Assembly (NCBI GenBank): GCA_002412935.1
Contig: DHWA01000001.1
Span: forward strand, 1 to 26,418
Length of the DNA: 26,418 nt
Direction: 5' to 3'
Source of the DNA: Patescibacteria group bacterium UBA5194
GTDB lineage: Bacteria > Patescibacteriota > Gracilibacteria > BD1-5 > UBA6164
Shown here: positions 10,423 through 19,859 of the stretch, in pieces
Numbering within the stretch: position 1 is the stretch's first letter
Layout: each line of letters begins with the position of its first letter
The notes under the pieces: model-generated
Told to the model about the DNA's origin: nothing
Databases searched by the model: none
Seen by the model: only the letters and a program-made list of their open reading frames with translations
Program-made: the position numbers and the translations under genes

Positions 10423-10752
10423 ATGACAGAAAAATCAAATTTAACTACAACTGAAAAAATAGATTATATATTTGATTATATAAAAAAGGAAGAGAAAAAA
10501 AATAAGATTAAAACCATTATTAAATGGTTTTTTAGACTTTTTATTCTTGCATATATTTTCTATGTTTATTTATATCTTCGGCCAATAGCTAGAGATTTTT
10601 ACAATACTAATTTTCCAAATTTATGAACAACAGAAACCCAAAATAGTGACTCATGAAATAACTCGTGAGAACTAAATTGAGATATTCAAATTTGAACATT
10701 TAAATTAAGCAAAGAAAAAGTCGAACAAATTAAAACATTATTTTGTAAATAA
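10423..10752 (+). CDS. Small single-span membrane protein, 109 aa
   Basis: No family is recognised. A charged N-terminal helix (residues 1-30, many Lys/Glu) leads into one strongly hydrophobic aromatic-rich segment (about residues 33-52, FFRLFILAYIFYVYLYLRP). A polar Gly/Asn/Ser/Thr-rich stretch and a last amphipathic helix ending LFCK follow. With the lysine-rich side first, the N-terminus should be cytoplasmic. It begins 6 bases after the zinc-ribbon stop and ends 7 bases before the next small membrane gene, so it is likely translated from the same message. The standard code would end it at 10624; reading through TGA adds 42 residues. Confidence 0.7.
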
Positions 10753-10759
10753 TAAAATT

Positions 10760-10984
10760 ATGATAATTTTAGTAAAAATATTTTATGCTATACTATTTAT
10801 ATCATTATGATTTCTAATGATAAGATTTAGAAAAAATATTCACGATCGGACAGGGCATTGGTATTGGGCTGAAAAATATCTAGGTAGTGGGTGAACTTAC
10901 TTAGTTTTACTATTATTTTGAATGTTTTTAATTTTCTTTTGAGCTATTTTTCCTTTTTGAGGATTGGAATTGTTGAAGAAATAA
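10760..10984 (+). CDS. Very small two-span membrane protein, 74 aa
   Basis: This gene is invisible without TGA as glycine. It has two hydrophobic segments (about residues 1-20 and 45-70) joined by a basic, aromatic loop containing 'RFRKNIHDRTGHWYWAEKYLGSG'-like residues. The loop is rich in His, Arg and Trp and could be a membrane-surface contact. The end (GGLELLKK) is short and positively charged. No family is recognised. Support comes from operon position (7 bases after the previous stop, 23 before the next ATG) and the clean hydrophobic pattern. Confidence 0.6.
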
Positions 10985-11007
10985 ATATTACTTTAAAAGT
11001 TTACAAA

Positions 11008-11751
11008 ATGAATATAGACTATAATCAACTACTTAAAAAGATTAAAACTATTTGAGATTCAATCCATAAGTTTTCATGAAAAGCTCCAGATATTGGTATT
11101 TCAAAACAATGGCTCACAGAATATGATATAACAATTGAACGTCAATTATGTAAATTTATCAAATCAATAGATAATAAAGCAGTTTTTTTCGCTGAAGAAG
11201 AATATGAAAATATAGCTAAAAAGTCTGATAATCTGCGGATTATTGATCCAATAAGTAATACATTTAATTTTATTCATTGATTACCTCATTATTCTATTTG
11301 TGTTTCACATATGGTCTTTTGAGAAGTATTATTTGCTGTAGTTTATGATCCATCTAGTGAAGAATTATTTTATGCTGAAAAATGAAAATGAGCTTATCTT
11401 AATTGAAAAAGAATTCATGTATCAAATAATAAAACTGATTTATCAATAATTATAAACCATAGAAAAGGTTTAGATATAACTAAACTGATAGAAAATTTTT
11501 ATATGATGTGAACTATTCGTTCAATAGGATCTTTAGGTATTCATTATGCTTATGTAGCATGTGGAAGAGCTGAGTGTGCAATAACATTACCTAAGGACAT
11601 ATTTCCAGAAATGGCATGAAAATTATTAGTAGAAGAAGCTTGATGAAAATTTACAGACTTTAATTGAAATAGTATCTCATTAGAAACTAAATCGATTATA
11701 GCATCAAACACATTAGTACATGAGATTATTTTGAATAAATTGAAAAAGTAA
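11008..11751 (+). CDS. Inositol-monophosphatase-fold protein with altered metal ligands
   Basis: The 247-residue product has the full layout of the IMPase/SuhB/CysQ superfamily. FAEEEY (62-66) matches the first metal motif. LRIIDPISNTFNFIHGLPHYSI (77-97, split here only for description) matches the 'DP.DGT.NF..G.P.F' motif. The 'VVYDPSSEELFYAEKGKGAYLNG' region, 'RSIGSLGIHYAYVACGRAE' and 'GKLLVEEAGGKFTDFNG' also match. Two key positions differ. The second aspartate of the DP(I/L)D motif is Ser83, and the Trp-Asp of the WDxAAG motif is Phe-Pro (199-200). Family members use these aspartates for metal and substrate binding, so catalysis may be lost or changed. It is the last gene of its operon, followed by a terminator. 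Confidence 0.85.
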
Positions 11752-11817
11752 TACAAATGAATCAATATAAAATTACAAAAAAATAAATTTTGACATTTAA
11801 AAAAATCTAAATAATAT

Positions 11818-11851
11818 AGCACTTATAAAACATAGGTGCTAATTTTATTTT
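11818..11851 (+). terminator. Rho-independent terminator after the IMPase-like gene
   Basis: A 9-bp stem (11818-11826 with 11832-11840, one G-T pair) has a 5-base loop. It is followed by AATTTTATTTT on the plus strand, 66 bases after the stop codon. Confidence 0.65.
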
Positions 11852-11856
11852 ATAAT
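11851..11856 (+). promoter_or_regulatory. -10 box just ahead of htpG
   Basis: TATAAT lies ten bases before the htpG ATG, immediately after the upstream terminator. This implies a nearly leaderless htpG message. No sigma-32-like or CIRCE element is seen between the terminator and the start. Confidence 0.4.
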
Positions 11857-11866
11857 TTTAATAAAT

Positions 11867-13771
11867 ATGACTAAAAAAACATACAATTTTGAAGCTGAAA
11901 CTGAGAGACTGTTAGAACTTTTAACTCACAGTATTTACTCTAATAAAGAGATATTTTTGAGGGAATTAGTATCTAATGCATCTGATGCAATAGATAAAGC
12001 TCGTATAAAATCTATAACAGATATAAATTATCTATGAGATAATAATAAATTTGAAATTAAAATAGATATAGATAAAGCAAATTCTATTATTATTATTGAA
12101 GATAATGGTATAGGTATGACAAAAGATGAGGTAATTCAAAATATTTGAACAATAGCAAAATCATGAACTAAAGATTTCTTAGAAAAAATAAAAGATTCAA
12201 AAGAACAAAATAATCTGATAGGACAATTTTGAGTTTGATTTTATTCTGTGTTTATGATTGCAGAAAAAATAGAACTAGAAACAAAATCAAATGAAAGCGA
12301 AAAATCTATAATCTGGACATCAGAAGGGAAATGAAAGTTTGAATTAAATGATTGAGAAAAAGAAAATAGATGAACAACTATAAAAATCCATATAAAAGAA
12401 AGTGAAAAAGAATTCTTAGAAGATTGGAAACTAAGAGAATTAATTAAAAAATATTCAAATTATATAAGTGTGCCTATTTTGATGCCTTCTTCTATCATTC
12501 CGGACACCGATCCGGAATCTACAAGCAAAGATAATAGAAAACTAGAACAAATAAATCAAACAAAACCTATTTGGGATAAACAAAAATCGGATATAAAAGA
12601 AGAAGAATACAATGAATTTTATTCTAGTATTAGTTATGATTTTGCAAAACCTCTGACTCATATACACCTAAATACAGAATGAGCAATAAGCTATAAATCT
12701 ATTCTTTTTATACCAACAAAAAAGAATATGTTCAATAATAATGATGATGCATCAAAAGATTATGGACCAAAACTTTTTGTTCAAAATGTACTTATTCTAG
12801 AACAAGCTAAAGACTTATTACCAGTTTGGCTTAGATTTGTTTCTGGAATAATTTCAACAAATGATTTGCCTCTAAATATATCAAGAGAAATGCTTCAATC
12901 AAACCAAACTCTTGATAAGATAAAGAAATCTCTAACAAAAAAGATTATAGATAAATTAGCTTCAGAAATGAAAGAAAATAAAGAATATGATGAATTTTTA
13001 TCAAATTATTCTAGATTTTTAAAAGAATGAATCTACTATGAGACAGAACTTAGAGAAAAACTTGCAGAAATAATAAAATTTAAAACTTTATTAAGTGAAA
13101 AGGAAATAACTCTTGATGAATACCTAGAAAAATCAAAAGCTATTATAAAAGATGAAAAAGAAGTAAAAACTATCTATTATATAACTGCAAAATCTGAAAG
13201 TGAAGCACTAGCAAATCCTTATATTGACCAATTTAGAAAAAAAGAAATTGATGTATTACTTCTTACTGATCCGATTGATGAATGGTTAATTCAAGTTCTA
13301 ACTGAATATAAATGAAATAGCCTTGTATCAATTACAAAATCTGATTTAGAAATAGATGAGGATGAAAATACAAAAGAAAAAATAGAAGAAGATAAAAAAG
13401 AGTTTAAAGATTTATTTGAGCTTTTAAAAAATACCATCTGAAGTGATAAACTTGAAGCAGTAAAGCTTTCAACAAGACTTTGAGATAATCTATGAGCTCT
13501 AACAATAAAAGAGTGATGATTAACTCCTCAAATGGAAAAGATGATGAAAGCAATGTGACAACAAGTCTCTGAAAATAAAAAAATTTTAGAATTGAATACA
13601 AATCACAAAATTATGAAAATGATGCAAGAAGAATTTAAAAAAGATTTAAAATCAGAAAAATTAAAAAATCTAATGTTGTATACATACGAACAGGCTATTT
13701 TACTAGAATGATGAGAGTTACAAGATTATAAATCTTTTATAAATAGAGTAAATAATTTTATAGAAAAATAG
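11867..13771 (+). CDS. htpG: Chaperone protein HtpG (Hsp90)
   Basis: A 634-residue Hsp90 chaperone, normal for bacterial HtpG. The N-terminal GHKL ATPase domain has YSNKEIFLRELVSNASDAID (catalytic Glu and Mg-binding Asn), then DNGIGM, NIGTIAKSGT and the lid/Gly-rich GQFGVGFYSVFM. The glycines of the last motif are almost all TGA. Middle-domain markers include 'EEYNEFY' and 'LPLNISREMLQSN' with the ATP-contacting Arg. The C-terminal dimerisation region ends with a helical segment. Around residues 205-222 the frame carries extra sequence containing a perfect DNA palindrome (see repeat entry), in the usually variable loop before the middle domain's 'KPIWDKQKSDI' segment. No stop or frameshift results. 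Confidence 0.96.
12497..12518. repeat. Palindromic element inside the htpG reading frame
   Basis: ATTCCGGA (12497) and TCCGGAAT (12511) form a perfect 8-bp inverted repeat with a 6-base loop. With flanks TC and CTA it has the form of the well-known dispersed TCATTCCGG...CCGGAATCTA repeats. It is translated as about IIPDTDPEST (from residue 210). Its G+C is far above the surrounding gene, suggesting insertion into a tolerant loop. Confidence 0.6.
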
Positions 13772-13860
13772 TAAAAATTCTATAAATTTAAAAATCAATT
13801 TTGTTTTTTTTCATTTTATATATAATGATATTAAGTTTATTTTTTCAAAATTCTAAAAAT

Positions 13861-14061
13861 ATGACTACATTATTACTCGATAATAATACAAAATTTACTT
13901 TTTCAAATATAAATGAATTGAAAATTTTTGTATACGAGAACTATTGATATCCTGAAATAAATCAAAAAATTGAAGAAACTTGGTATAAAAATTGAAAACC
14001 TGATTTTGAATCTAAAACTTTTTCAAATATTGATGAACTTTTATCTGATCTAAAAAATTAA
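13861..14061 (+). CDS. Putative antitoxin of a type II toxin-antitoxin pair
   Basis: A 66-residue acidic protein whose stop lies four bases before the start of the toxin gene, the usual antitoxin-first order. No ribbon-helix-helix or HTH is obvious by eye. The sequence has a strand-like N-terminus (MTTLLLDNNTKFTFSNINEL) and a related C-terminal stretch 'SKTFSNIDELLSDLKN'. The N- and C-terminal parts thus share TFSNI(N/D)EL, hinting at an internal repeat. The assignment rests on position and size. An AT-rich stretch with TATAAT at 13821 precedes it. Confidence 0.6.
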
Positions 14062-14065
14062 ACTT

Positions 14066-14335
14066 ATGTATCAGATTATCAAAAATAAAACTTTTTCAAA
14101 ATCATACAAAAAAATAAATCCCAAGTATATAAAATTTATTGATTGAATTTTAAAAAGATTATTTATTGGGCCACCTTTTGAAAAAGAACACAATGTTCAT
14201 CCACTTAGTGGTAAATTCAATAAATACCTTTCTATAAATATTACAGGAGATTATAGAATCATATTTACTATTGATAATAAAGATAAGATTATATATCTTT
14301 ATGATATTTGAACTCATGCTCAATTATACAAATAA
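14066..14335 (+). CDS. YafQ/RelE-like toxin of a type II toxin-antitoxin pair
   Basis: An 89-residue protein with the pattern of the RelE/ParE/YafQ superfamily, whose mRNA-endonuclease members cut translated messages. It has a basic N-terminus 'MYQIIKNKTFSKSYKKINPK' and an 'LFIGPPFEKEHNVHPLSGKF' stretch matching the family's 'H.L.G' element. The 'YLSINITGDYRIIFTI' strand carries the usual Asp-Tyr-Arg. The C-terminus 'IIYLYDIGTHAQLYK' is close to the YafQ-like 'DIGTH..LY' end. The His of the terminal motif is a catalytic candidate. It overlaps a terminator hairpin at its stop codon. Confidence 0.85.
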
Positions 14336-14360
14336 ATAACCTTTCACAAGGTTATTTATT
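14331..14360 (+). terminator. Terminator hairpin overlapping the toxin stop codon
   Basis: A perfect 13-bp inverted repeat (14331-14343 with 14348-14360) has a 4-base loop. The plus-strand side begins inside the last toxin codons. It separates the toxin from the convergent gene ending at 14386 and could serve both directions, though no strong T-run follows on either side. Confidence 0.6.
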
Positions 14361-14385
14361 GATTTAAATATTATTATTTGGAATT

Positions 14386-14946
14386 TTATCCTAATCTACA
14401 ATCGAAAAAATATTGATTAGATAGATTATTAAAACATTGCTCTAATGTTATATCATGCTTTTTTATAAGCACTTGACTTGGTTTTATATTTAAATCAGAT
14501 AACATTGATATGATTTTTTGTGTCGTAGAGTCAAAAGCTCTTTCTCAATATGTACAATCATTTTCTAATAATACAATTATTTTATTTCACAATTCTGGAA
14601 ATAATTCATTTAAATCCTCAATTGTATAATATCCACTTTCATCTAAAATTTCTCAGATATTTTCTTTTATTTCTTCTCATTCTTCACTCAAATAATTCCT
14701 TCAAATACCATCAATTGGAGTTATAACTGTTATTAGACATCAATTAGTATTTTTTAATATTTTTAGTACTCATTCATCTTTAAGACCAAAATGTATATCT
14801 CATTCTTCAATTCCTGATTGGTTAATCAATTCTTGAATTACTAACTTATACTTTGATTGCAATTCTTGAAAATATAATGTATCATTTCAGTTAGCAGATT
14901 GTCATGCTAATTCAAGTAATAATTGTTCTTGTTGCTTATTATTCAT
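14386..14946 (-). CDS. Hypothetical protein, 186 aa
   Basis: A continuous frame with TGA as Gly; no family is recognised. The N-terminal third is helical and Gln-rich (NNKQQEQLLLELAGQS). The centre has 'DIHFGLKDEGVLKILKNTNGCLITVITPIDG', which looks alpha/beta. An acidic stretch 'EEGEEIKENIGEILDESG' follows, then 'IIVLLENDCTYGERAFDSTTQKIISML'. Three Cys residues are scattered without a zinc pattern. There is no signal peptide or membrane span. It converges on the toxin gene and diverges from the protease gene across 169 bases of AT-rich DNA in which I see no clear feature. Confidence 0.75.
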
Positions 14947-15115
14947 AGTGTTAATTGATTAAAAATTATTTATTTAAATATAAACATTAAATTATAAAAG
15001 TCAATAATCTTTACAACAATAGTAATAATAGTAAAATTATTTTTATAAAAATATTAGTTTTTTGTGTATTTTTGTATAAAATTCTACAGACTTTATTTAT
15101 TATAAAACCAAATAT

Positions 15116-16690
15116 ATGAAATTAAAAAGATTAAGTGTGTATTTTGTACTATTTTTCTCTAGTTTTCTATACTTTTCTCAATCCCAAGCAATTGAAATCA
15201 AGATTATACCAGTATCAGAAACTAAAGTAATTACTAAAGATGAAACTGAAATAACAAGAAGAGATTTTTTTAGTTTTATTGCTCAAAATTATAAAAATGA
15301 TATTCCTGCAACATATCAATATATAAATCTAAATTTTAAAGATATAGGTAATGATTTAGTGTTAAAAGAAGCATTACAAATACTTGTATATTCTGATGTT
15401 ATTGAGAATAAAGATATAAAATTATTTCCAAAAAGACCATTAAATGCATATACTTTTTATAATTTTATAGATACAAAATTAAATCTATATGCTATTCCTA
15501 ATGACGAAACAGAATCAAATTTAAGGAAAAGAAATACTAAAAAATTTGATTTAGTAAATGTAATGCAAGAATTAGAGAGTTTTCAAGAACAATTGTATGA
15601 AAAAGAAAATAAAGAAAAAAACACATCATTAAAACAAAAAATTTTTACAGATGTATATGAAACACTATTAAGTTCTCATTATAATAAAGATAATCTGTCA
15701 GATGAAAAACTTATAGATTCAGCTATAGATGGTTTAACAAAATGAACAGATGATAAATTTACTACTTATTTCCCACCTACTGAAAATAAAAGTTTTGAAG
15801 AGGATTTAAATTGAAAATACGAATGAATATGAGCATATGTAGATATGGAAACTCCTTGAGAATTTAAAATCGTTTCTGCTATATCATGAACTCCAGCTGA
15901 AAAAGCTTGATTAAAATGATGAGATATAGTTACTTTTGTTGACTCTAAAGAAATTACAAAAGAAAATACTTTACTAGAAGTAGTATCATGGATAAAATGA
16001 CCAGCTGGAACAAAAGTAAAACTAACTGTAAAAAGATGAGAAGAAACCTTAGTAATTGAAATAGCAAGAGCTAAAATAATAATAAAAGAAGTAGAATATA
16101 AGGTAGTAAATAACAATATATTTTACATACAAATAAAAACTTTTTGAAATACAGTAAAAGATGAATTTGAAGTAGCTTTAAATTCAATGAAAGAAAATAA
16201 CAATATAAATACTTTAATTCTAGATTTAAGAAATAATCCTGGATGATACTTAGATCAAGTAACTGATATGCTTTGATTTTTTGTAAAGGAAAATGAACCT
16301 ACAGCTGTTATCAAATACAAAGATTTTAAAACAGTTGCCACATCAAGATGATATGATTTAATAGATTTTTCAAAATATAAAATAATAATATTACAAAATT
16401 CTTGAACTGCTTCAGCATCAGAAATAATGATTTGAACAATAAAAGATTATTATCCTGAAGCTACTCTTATTTGAGAAAAAACTTACTGAAAATGATCTGT
16501 TCAAACAATAAAATCTTATAATGATTGATCAGCTTTAAAATATACTATAGCAAAATGGTTTACATGAAAAACTGAAACTTGAATTGATTTAGTATGAATA
16601 AATCCAGATATAGAAGAAAAAATTGATGAAGTAAAATACAAAAACTGATATGATTCTCAATTAGAAAAAGCTATACAAATGGCTAAATAA
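15116..16690 (+). CDS. Exported C-terminal processing peptidase (PDZ-S41 family)
   Basis: A 524-residue serine protease of the CtpA/Prc family, which cleaves envelope proteins near their C-termini. Residues 1-25 form a signal peptide (hydrophobic core VYFVLFFSSFLYF, likely cleavage after SQA). Residues 30-210 are an extra N-terminal domain with a stretch resembling an S-layer-homology unit. The PDZ domain covers about 235-315 ('IVSAISGTPAEKAGLKGGDIV'). The S41 core follows: LILDLRNNPGGYLDQV, then SGTASASE with nucleophile Ser433, then GEKTYGKGSVQ with general-base Lys459. It ends shortly after the core. Many active-site glycines are TGA. The transglutaminase-like exported gene follows on the same strand, beyond a large hairpin. 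Confidence 0.94.
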
Positions 16691-16707
16691 TATTAACACA
16701 AAAATAT

Positions 16708-16781
16708 AAAAAATCTGGAATTTTAAAACAAGGACTGTTATGCTATAAGCTACTTCCACAGTAAAAAATTTCAGATTTTTT
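16708..16781 (+). terminator. Long stem-loop between the protease and transglutaminase genes
   Basis: A 17-bp outer stem (16708-16724 with 16765-16781, one G-T pair) ends in a T-run on the right arm. It encloses a 40-base interior with its own ACTGT/ACAGT inverted repeat (16734-16738, 16758-16762). It is long for a simple terminator and could be one with an elaborate loop, or a small structured RNA. It starts 18 bases after the protease stop. Confidence 0.5.
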
Positions 16782-16831
16782 AAAGTAATACTAGTTATAT
16801 AATAAATTAATTTACTTATTACAATTCAATT

Positions 16832-18676
16832 ATGAAAAAAATTATTTTAATTCTTACATTAATTATATGTTCAGTTTTTTCATATAATTCAACATTTGCT
16901 TTAGAAAGTAATTCACCTTTAATACAAGCATACAATAATTTTATAATTAAGCTTGAAAATAAAATCAAATCAGAAGAAAACCAATTAATTATATTAGAAA
17001 AAGTAAAATCAAAAATAGAATCAATTTTAAAAACAAAAAAATTAAATAGTAAGTCAATAATTTTATTAACTGATTTAAATAATTTAAATAATACACAAAT
17101 TAAAGAAGTAAAATCAAAATTAGATAATAGTTATTATACTGACACATTAAAAACTGAATTAGAAAAAAATACACTAAACAATACTTCTTATAATATTGAT
17201 TATAAACAAATAGAATTAGAAAAAAAAGAAAAACAAAAATTTATTGATTTTAAAAATTCTTTCTATTTACCCACTTTTATATCAAATATTTTATCAATAA
17301 ATAGAAAATTTTTATATGCTATTCAAGATAATGAAAGTAAAATATTTGAATTTTTAGAAAACAATAAGATAAAAAGAATAATTTTTACAAGTTATTATGA
17401 AATCACACAAGAAAATTATAATTTATATAATTCAAAATTTTGATATATTTTAAATTATAACTGAAAATACTTATTTATTGAAAATTATGAAATAGAAGAC
17501 AAAATTCCTTATTCAGAAAGTTATAATTTATTTAAATGATTTATTACAAATAGTTGAACTACTTATTATAAAAATAATTCAAATTACTATTATTACAAAT
17601 TTCAAAATTTTAGTTACATAAAAGATAATTATTGATTTTATATTAAAAATCTAGATTCTATATGATTAAATACAAAAAATATTGTCTTATATAAAAACTG
17701 AGATTATTATGCTTTTATTAGCAATTTTACTGAAGAAAAACTTATAAACCAAGATATAATCAAAAATATTAAAGATAAAGATTTATTTTTATCATATATT
17801 ATTGATGATAAAAAAAGCTTAACGCACGAAACTGATAAATATTTTTTAGAGTTAAAAAGTATAACAGAAAATCTTACAAATTGACTAACAAAAGAAGAAA
17901 AAATCAAAGAAATTTATAATTATATTTTAAAAAATATTAATTATACTAACCCAATAGATTTAAGTAAAAAACAAATATTTTCTTGAATTGATACATATAA
18001 AAACAAAGATTGAGTTTGTGAATGATATGTAAAACTTATGGCTTATATGCTGATGTTTGCATGAATTGAAGATATCGATGTAATAAGATGATTTGTAATT
18101 AATGCTCCAGATTTCCCAAAAGTATGACATGCTTGGTTAAAAATATGAGATTATTATTATGATCCTACTTTTGATGATCCAATTTGAAATACTAAAGCTA
18201 AAGAATTTGATGAATATGTTTATTATAAATTACCCAAAGATTTATTTTATACAAACAGATATAATGTATCCGATTTACCTGAAGAATTAAAAACAAAATC
18301 ACAAGTTGAATTAGAAAATATAGTTAACAAAAATCTATTTTATCTCGTAAGTAAATACAAAGATTCATGATATAATCTTATGAGATATACTTTGATGATG
18401 TATAAAAATGGTTTAAATTATAATGATATAATAAATATATCTACTTTAAAAAACTTAATTACTACATATGATGTAAATTGAAATGATATGAGTTTTTATA
18501 AAAACTGAGTAAAAATTTATATTAGACAATTTAAATATTATAGACTTGAAGAAAAAAATATAAAAGATGTTTTAAGTACAATAAATTATGATTTAAGCAA
18601 TAAATCTATATTCAAATGGGACTTATGAAACTGAATTTATGAATATAGATTAGTTTATGAGTTAGTATTAAATTAA
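16832..18676 (+). CDS. Exported transglutaminase-like (cysteine protease-fold) protein
   Basis: A 614-residue protein with a signal peptide (residues 1-23, KKIILILTLIICSVFSYNSTFA) and a coiled, Lys/Glu/Asn-rich N-terminal region to about residue 130. Residues 140-330 are Tyr/Asn-rich, probably beta. The transglutaminase-like core has Cys396 in 'KDGVCEGYVKLMAYML', His433 in 'VGHAWLKIGDYYYDP' and Asp444 in its YDPT. This is the Cys-His-Asp triad of bacterial Transglut_core domains, which act as proteases or amidases more often than cross-linkers. A helical, Tyr-rich 150-residue tail follows. It is probably periplasmic or surface-exposed. The start is fixed by the signal peptide. The 3' end meets a convergent small gene after 9 bases. 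Confidence 0.85.
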
Positions 18677-18685
18677 AATTAATCA

Positions 18686-18985
18686 CTATTTTTTTAAAAT
18701 ACGATTTCTGGTTAATATCTTATTTTGTTCTAATTCTGTCTTTTTATAAATAGGAGTTGCTAGGGTTTCAAGAAGTTTTTTAGTATTATTTGAAATTTCA
18801 ATTTTGTTAAAAATAATTTCATAAAAAAGTTCATCATAAATTCCACTAAAAAATTCATACATTCCCAAAGTATCTTTTTTGATATCCACAAAATCTGTAG
18901 CTACTCATTTTATCAGTTTTTTAGCATCTTCATCTGAATTACTTCTTATGAGATTTAGTATATTTTCTTTATTATTATTAATCAT
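18686..18985 (-). CDS. Small hypothetical protein, 99 aa
   Basis: Reading TGA as Gly extends this frame to an ATG at 18985 (MINNNKENILNLIRSNSDED). It is a mostly helical, charged protein with no recognised family, no Cys and no membrane span. The C-terminus is basic (KILTRNRILKK). It is convergent with the transglutaminase-like gene and divergent from the Nudix gene across 208 bases of very AT-rich DNA that shows no other feature. Confidence 0.6.
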
Positions 18986-19193
18986 TTTATATCTATTTTA
19001 GTAGTTTAAACAATCAAATAGTATAAGAAAAAACCAAGAAAAAAATAGAAAAATCTAAGAAAAAGAAAAAAGCTATCAATTTTAAAATTATATTCATTTA
19101 AAAAATATTTTTCTTTATTTTTTCAATTTATTTCAACTTTTTGATTTATATTATACTTTATGATAAAATAATATATATTAATTAAAAAAAATT

Positions 19194-19853
19194 ATGTGAG
19201 AAGAAAATATTGAATCTTGACTTGAAACTCAACAAAAAATCAATAAATGAAAAACTAATTTATTAGTTAATGATACAGTAAATAAAGTTGAAGAAATTAT
19301 TGATATATTGGATGAAGAAAGTTATAAAAAAAATAAAACTATAAAAGTTATTAAAACTATGGAAATAAAAGAAGCTCATGAAATATGAGCTCTTCATTGA
19401 GTTGCACATGTTTGGATTTTAAAACCAAATTGAAAAATATGACTACAAAAGAGATCAATAAGTAAATCAAAAAAAGAAAAATGGTCTATTTCTGCTGCGT
19501 GACATATAAGAACAACAGAATCTCCAAAGCAATGATGAGTTAGAGAAACTTTTGAAGAATTATGAATAACTATAAATGAAAGTGATTTAATACCATTATG
19601 AATATATAAAAAAACTAAATGAAAAGTTTGAAGTGAAAAATGATTAAATAAAGAGTTAATTTTTGCATATCTATTAAAAATAGATGATAACACTAATTTT
19701 AAATTAGATGAAAAAGAAGTTGAAAAAATAGAATTTATGGATATAAATATATTTGAGAGAAATATTTTAGATCCTATAAAATCAAAAGTATTTTCAAAAA
19801 ATAAAAGATATTTTCAAAGTATAATAAATAAGATTCGAAAACAAATAACATAA
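19194..19853 (+). CDS. Nudix hydrolase (IPP-isomerase/YfcD-like)
   Basis: A 219-residue Nudix protein. Residues 1-60 form a charged helical extension. From there 'KEAHEIGALHGVAHVWILKP' and 'GLQKRS...WSISAAGHI' match the YfcD/IPP-isomerase-like branch. The Nudix box G-x5-E-x7-REx2EExG(I) is perfect, from the Gly of AAGHI through ESPKQGGVRETFEELGI. The family hydrolyses nucleoside diphosphates linked to another moiety or, in Idi relatives, isomerises isopentenyl diphosphate; which applies here cannot be told. The C-terminus is lysine-rich. Its stop is 6 bases before the GHMP-kinase-like start, so the two are almost certainly co-transcribed and possibly functionally linked. Confidence 0.9.
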
Positions 19854-19859
19854 TAAAAT

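Noticed and set aside
12470..13030. Two separate short ORFs on the plus strand
   Set aside because: Both are fragments of htpG split at TGA; the frame is continuous from 11867 to 13771.
14947..15115. Gene or RNA in the divergent gap
   Set aside because: It has only AT-rich sequence with no frame, hairpin or conserved element that I could support.
18986..19193. Gene in the divergent gap before the Nudix gene
   Set aside because: It has low-complexity A/T sequence and no open frame of useful length on either strand even with TGA read as Gly.
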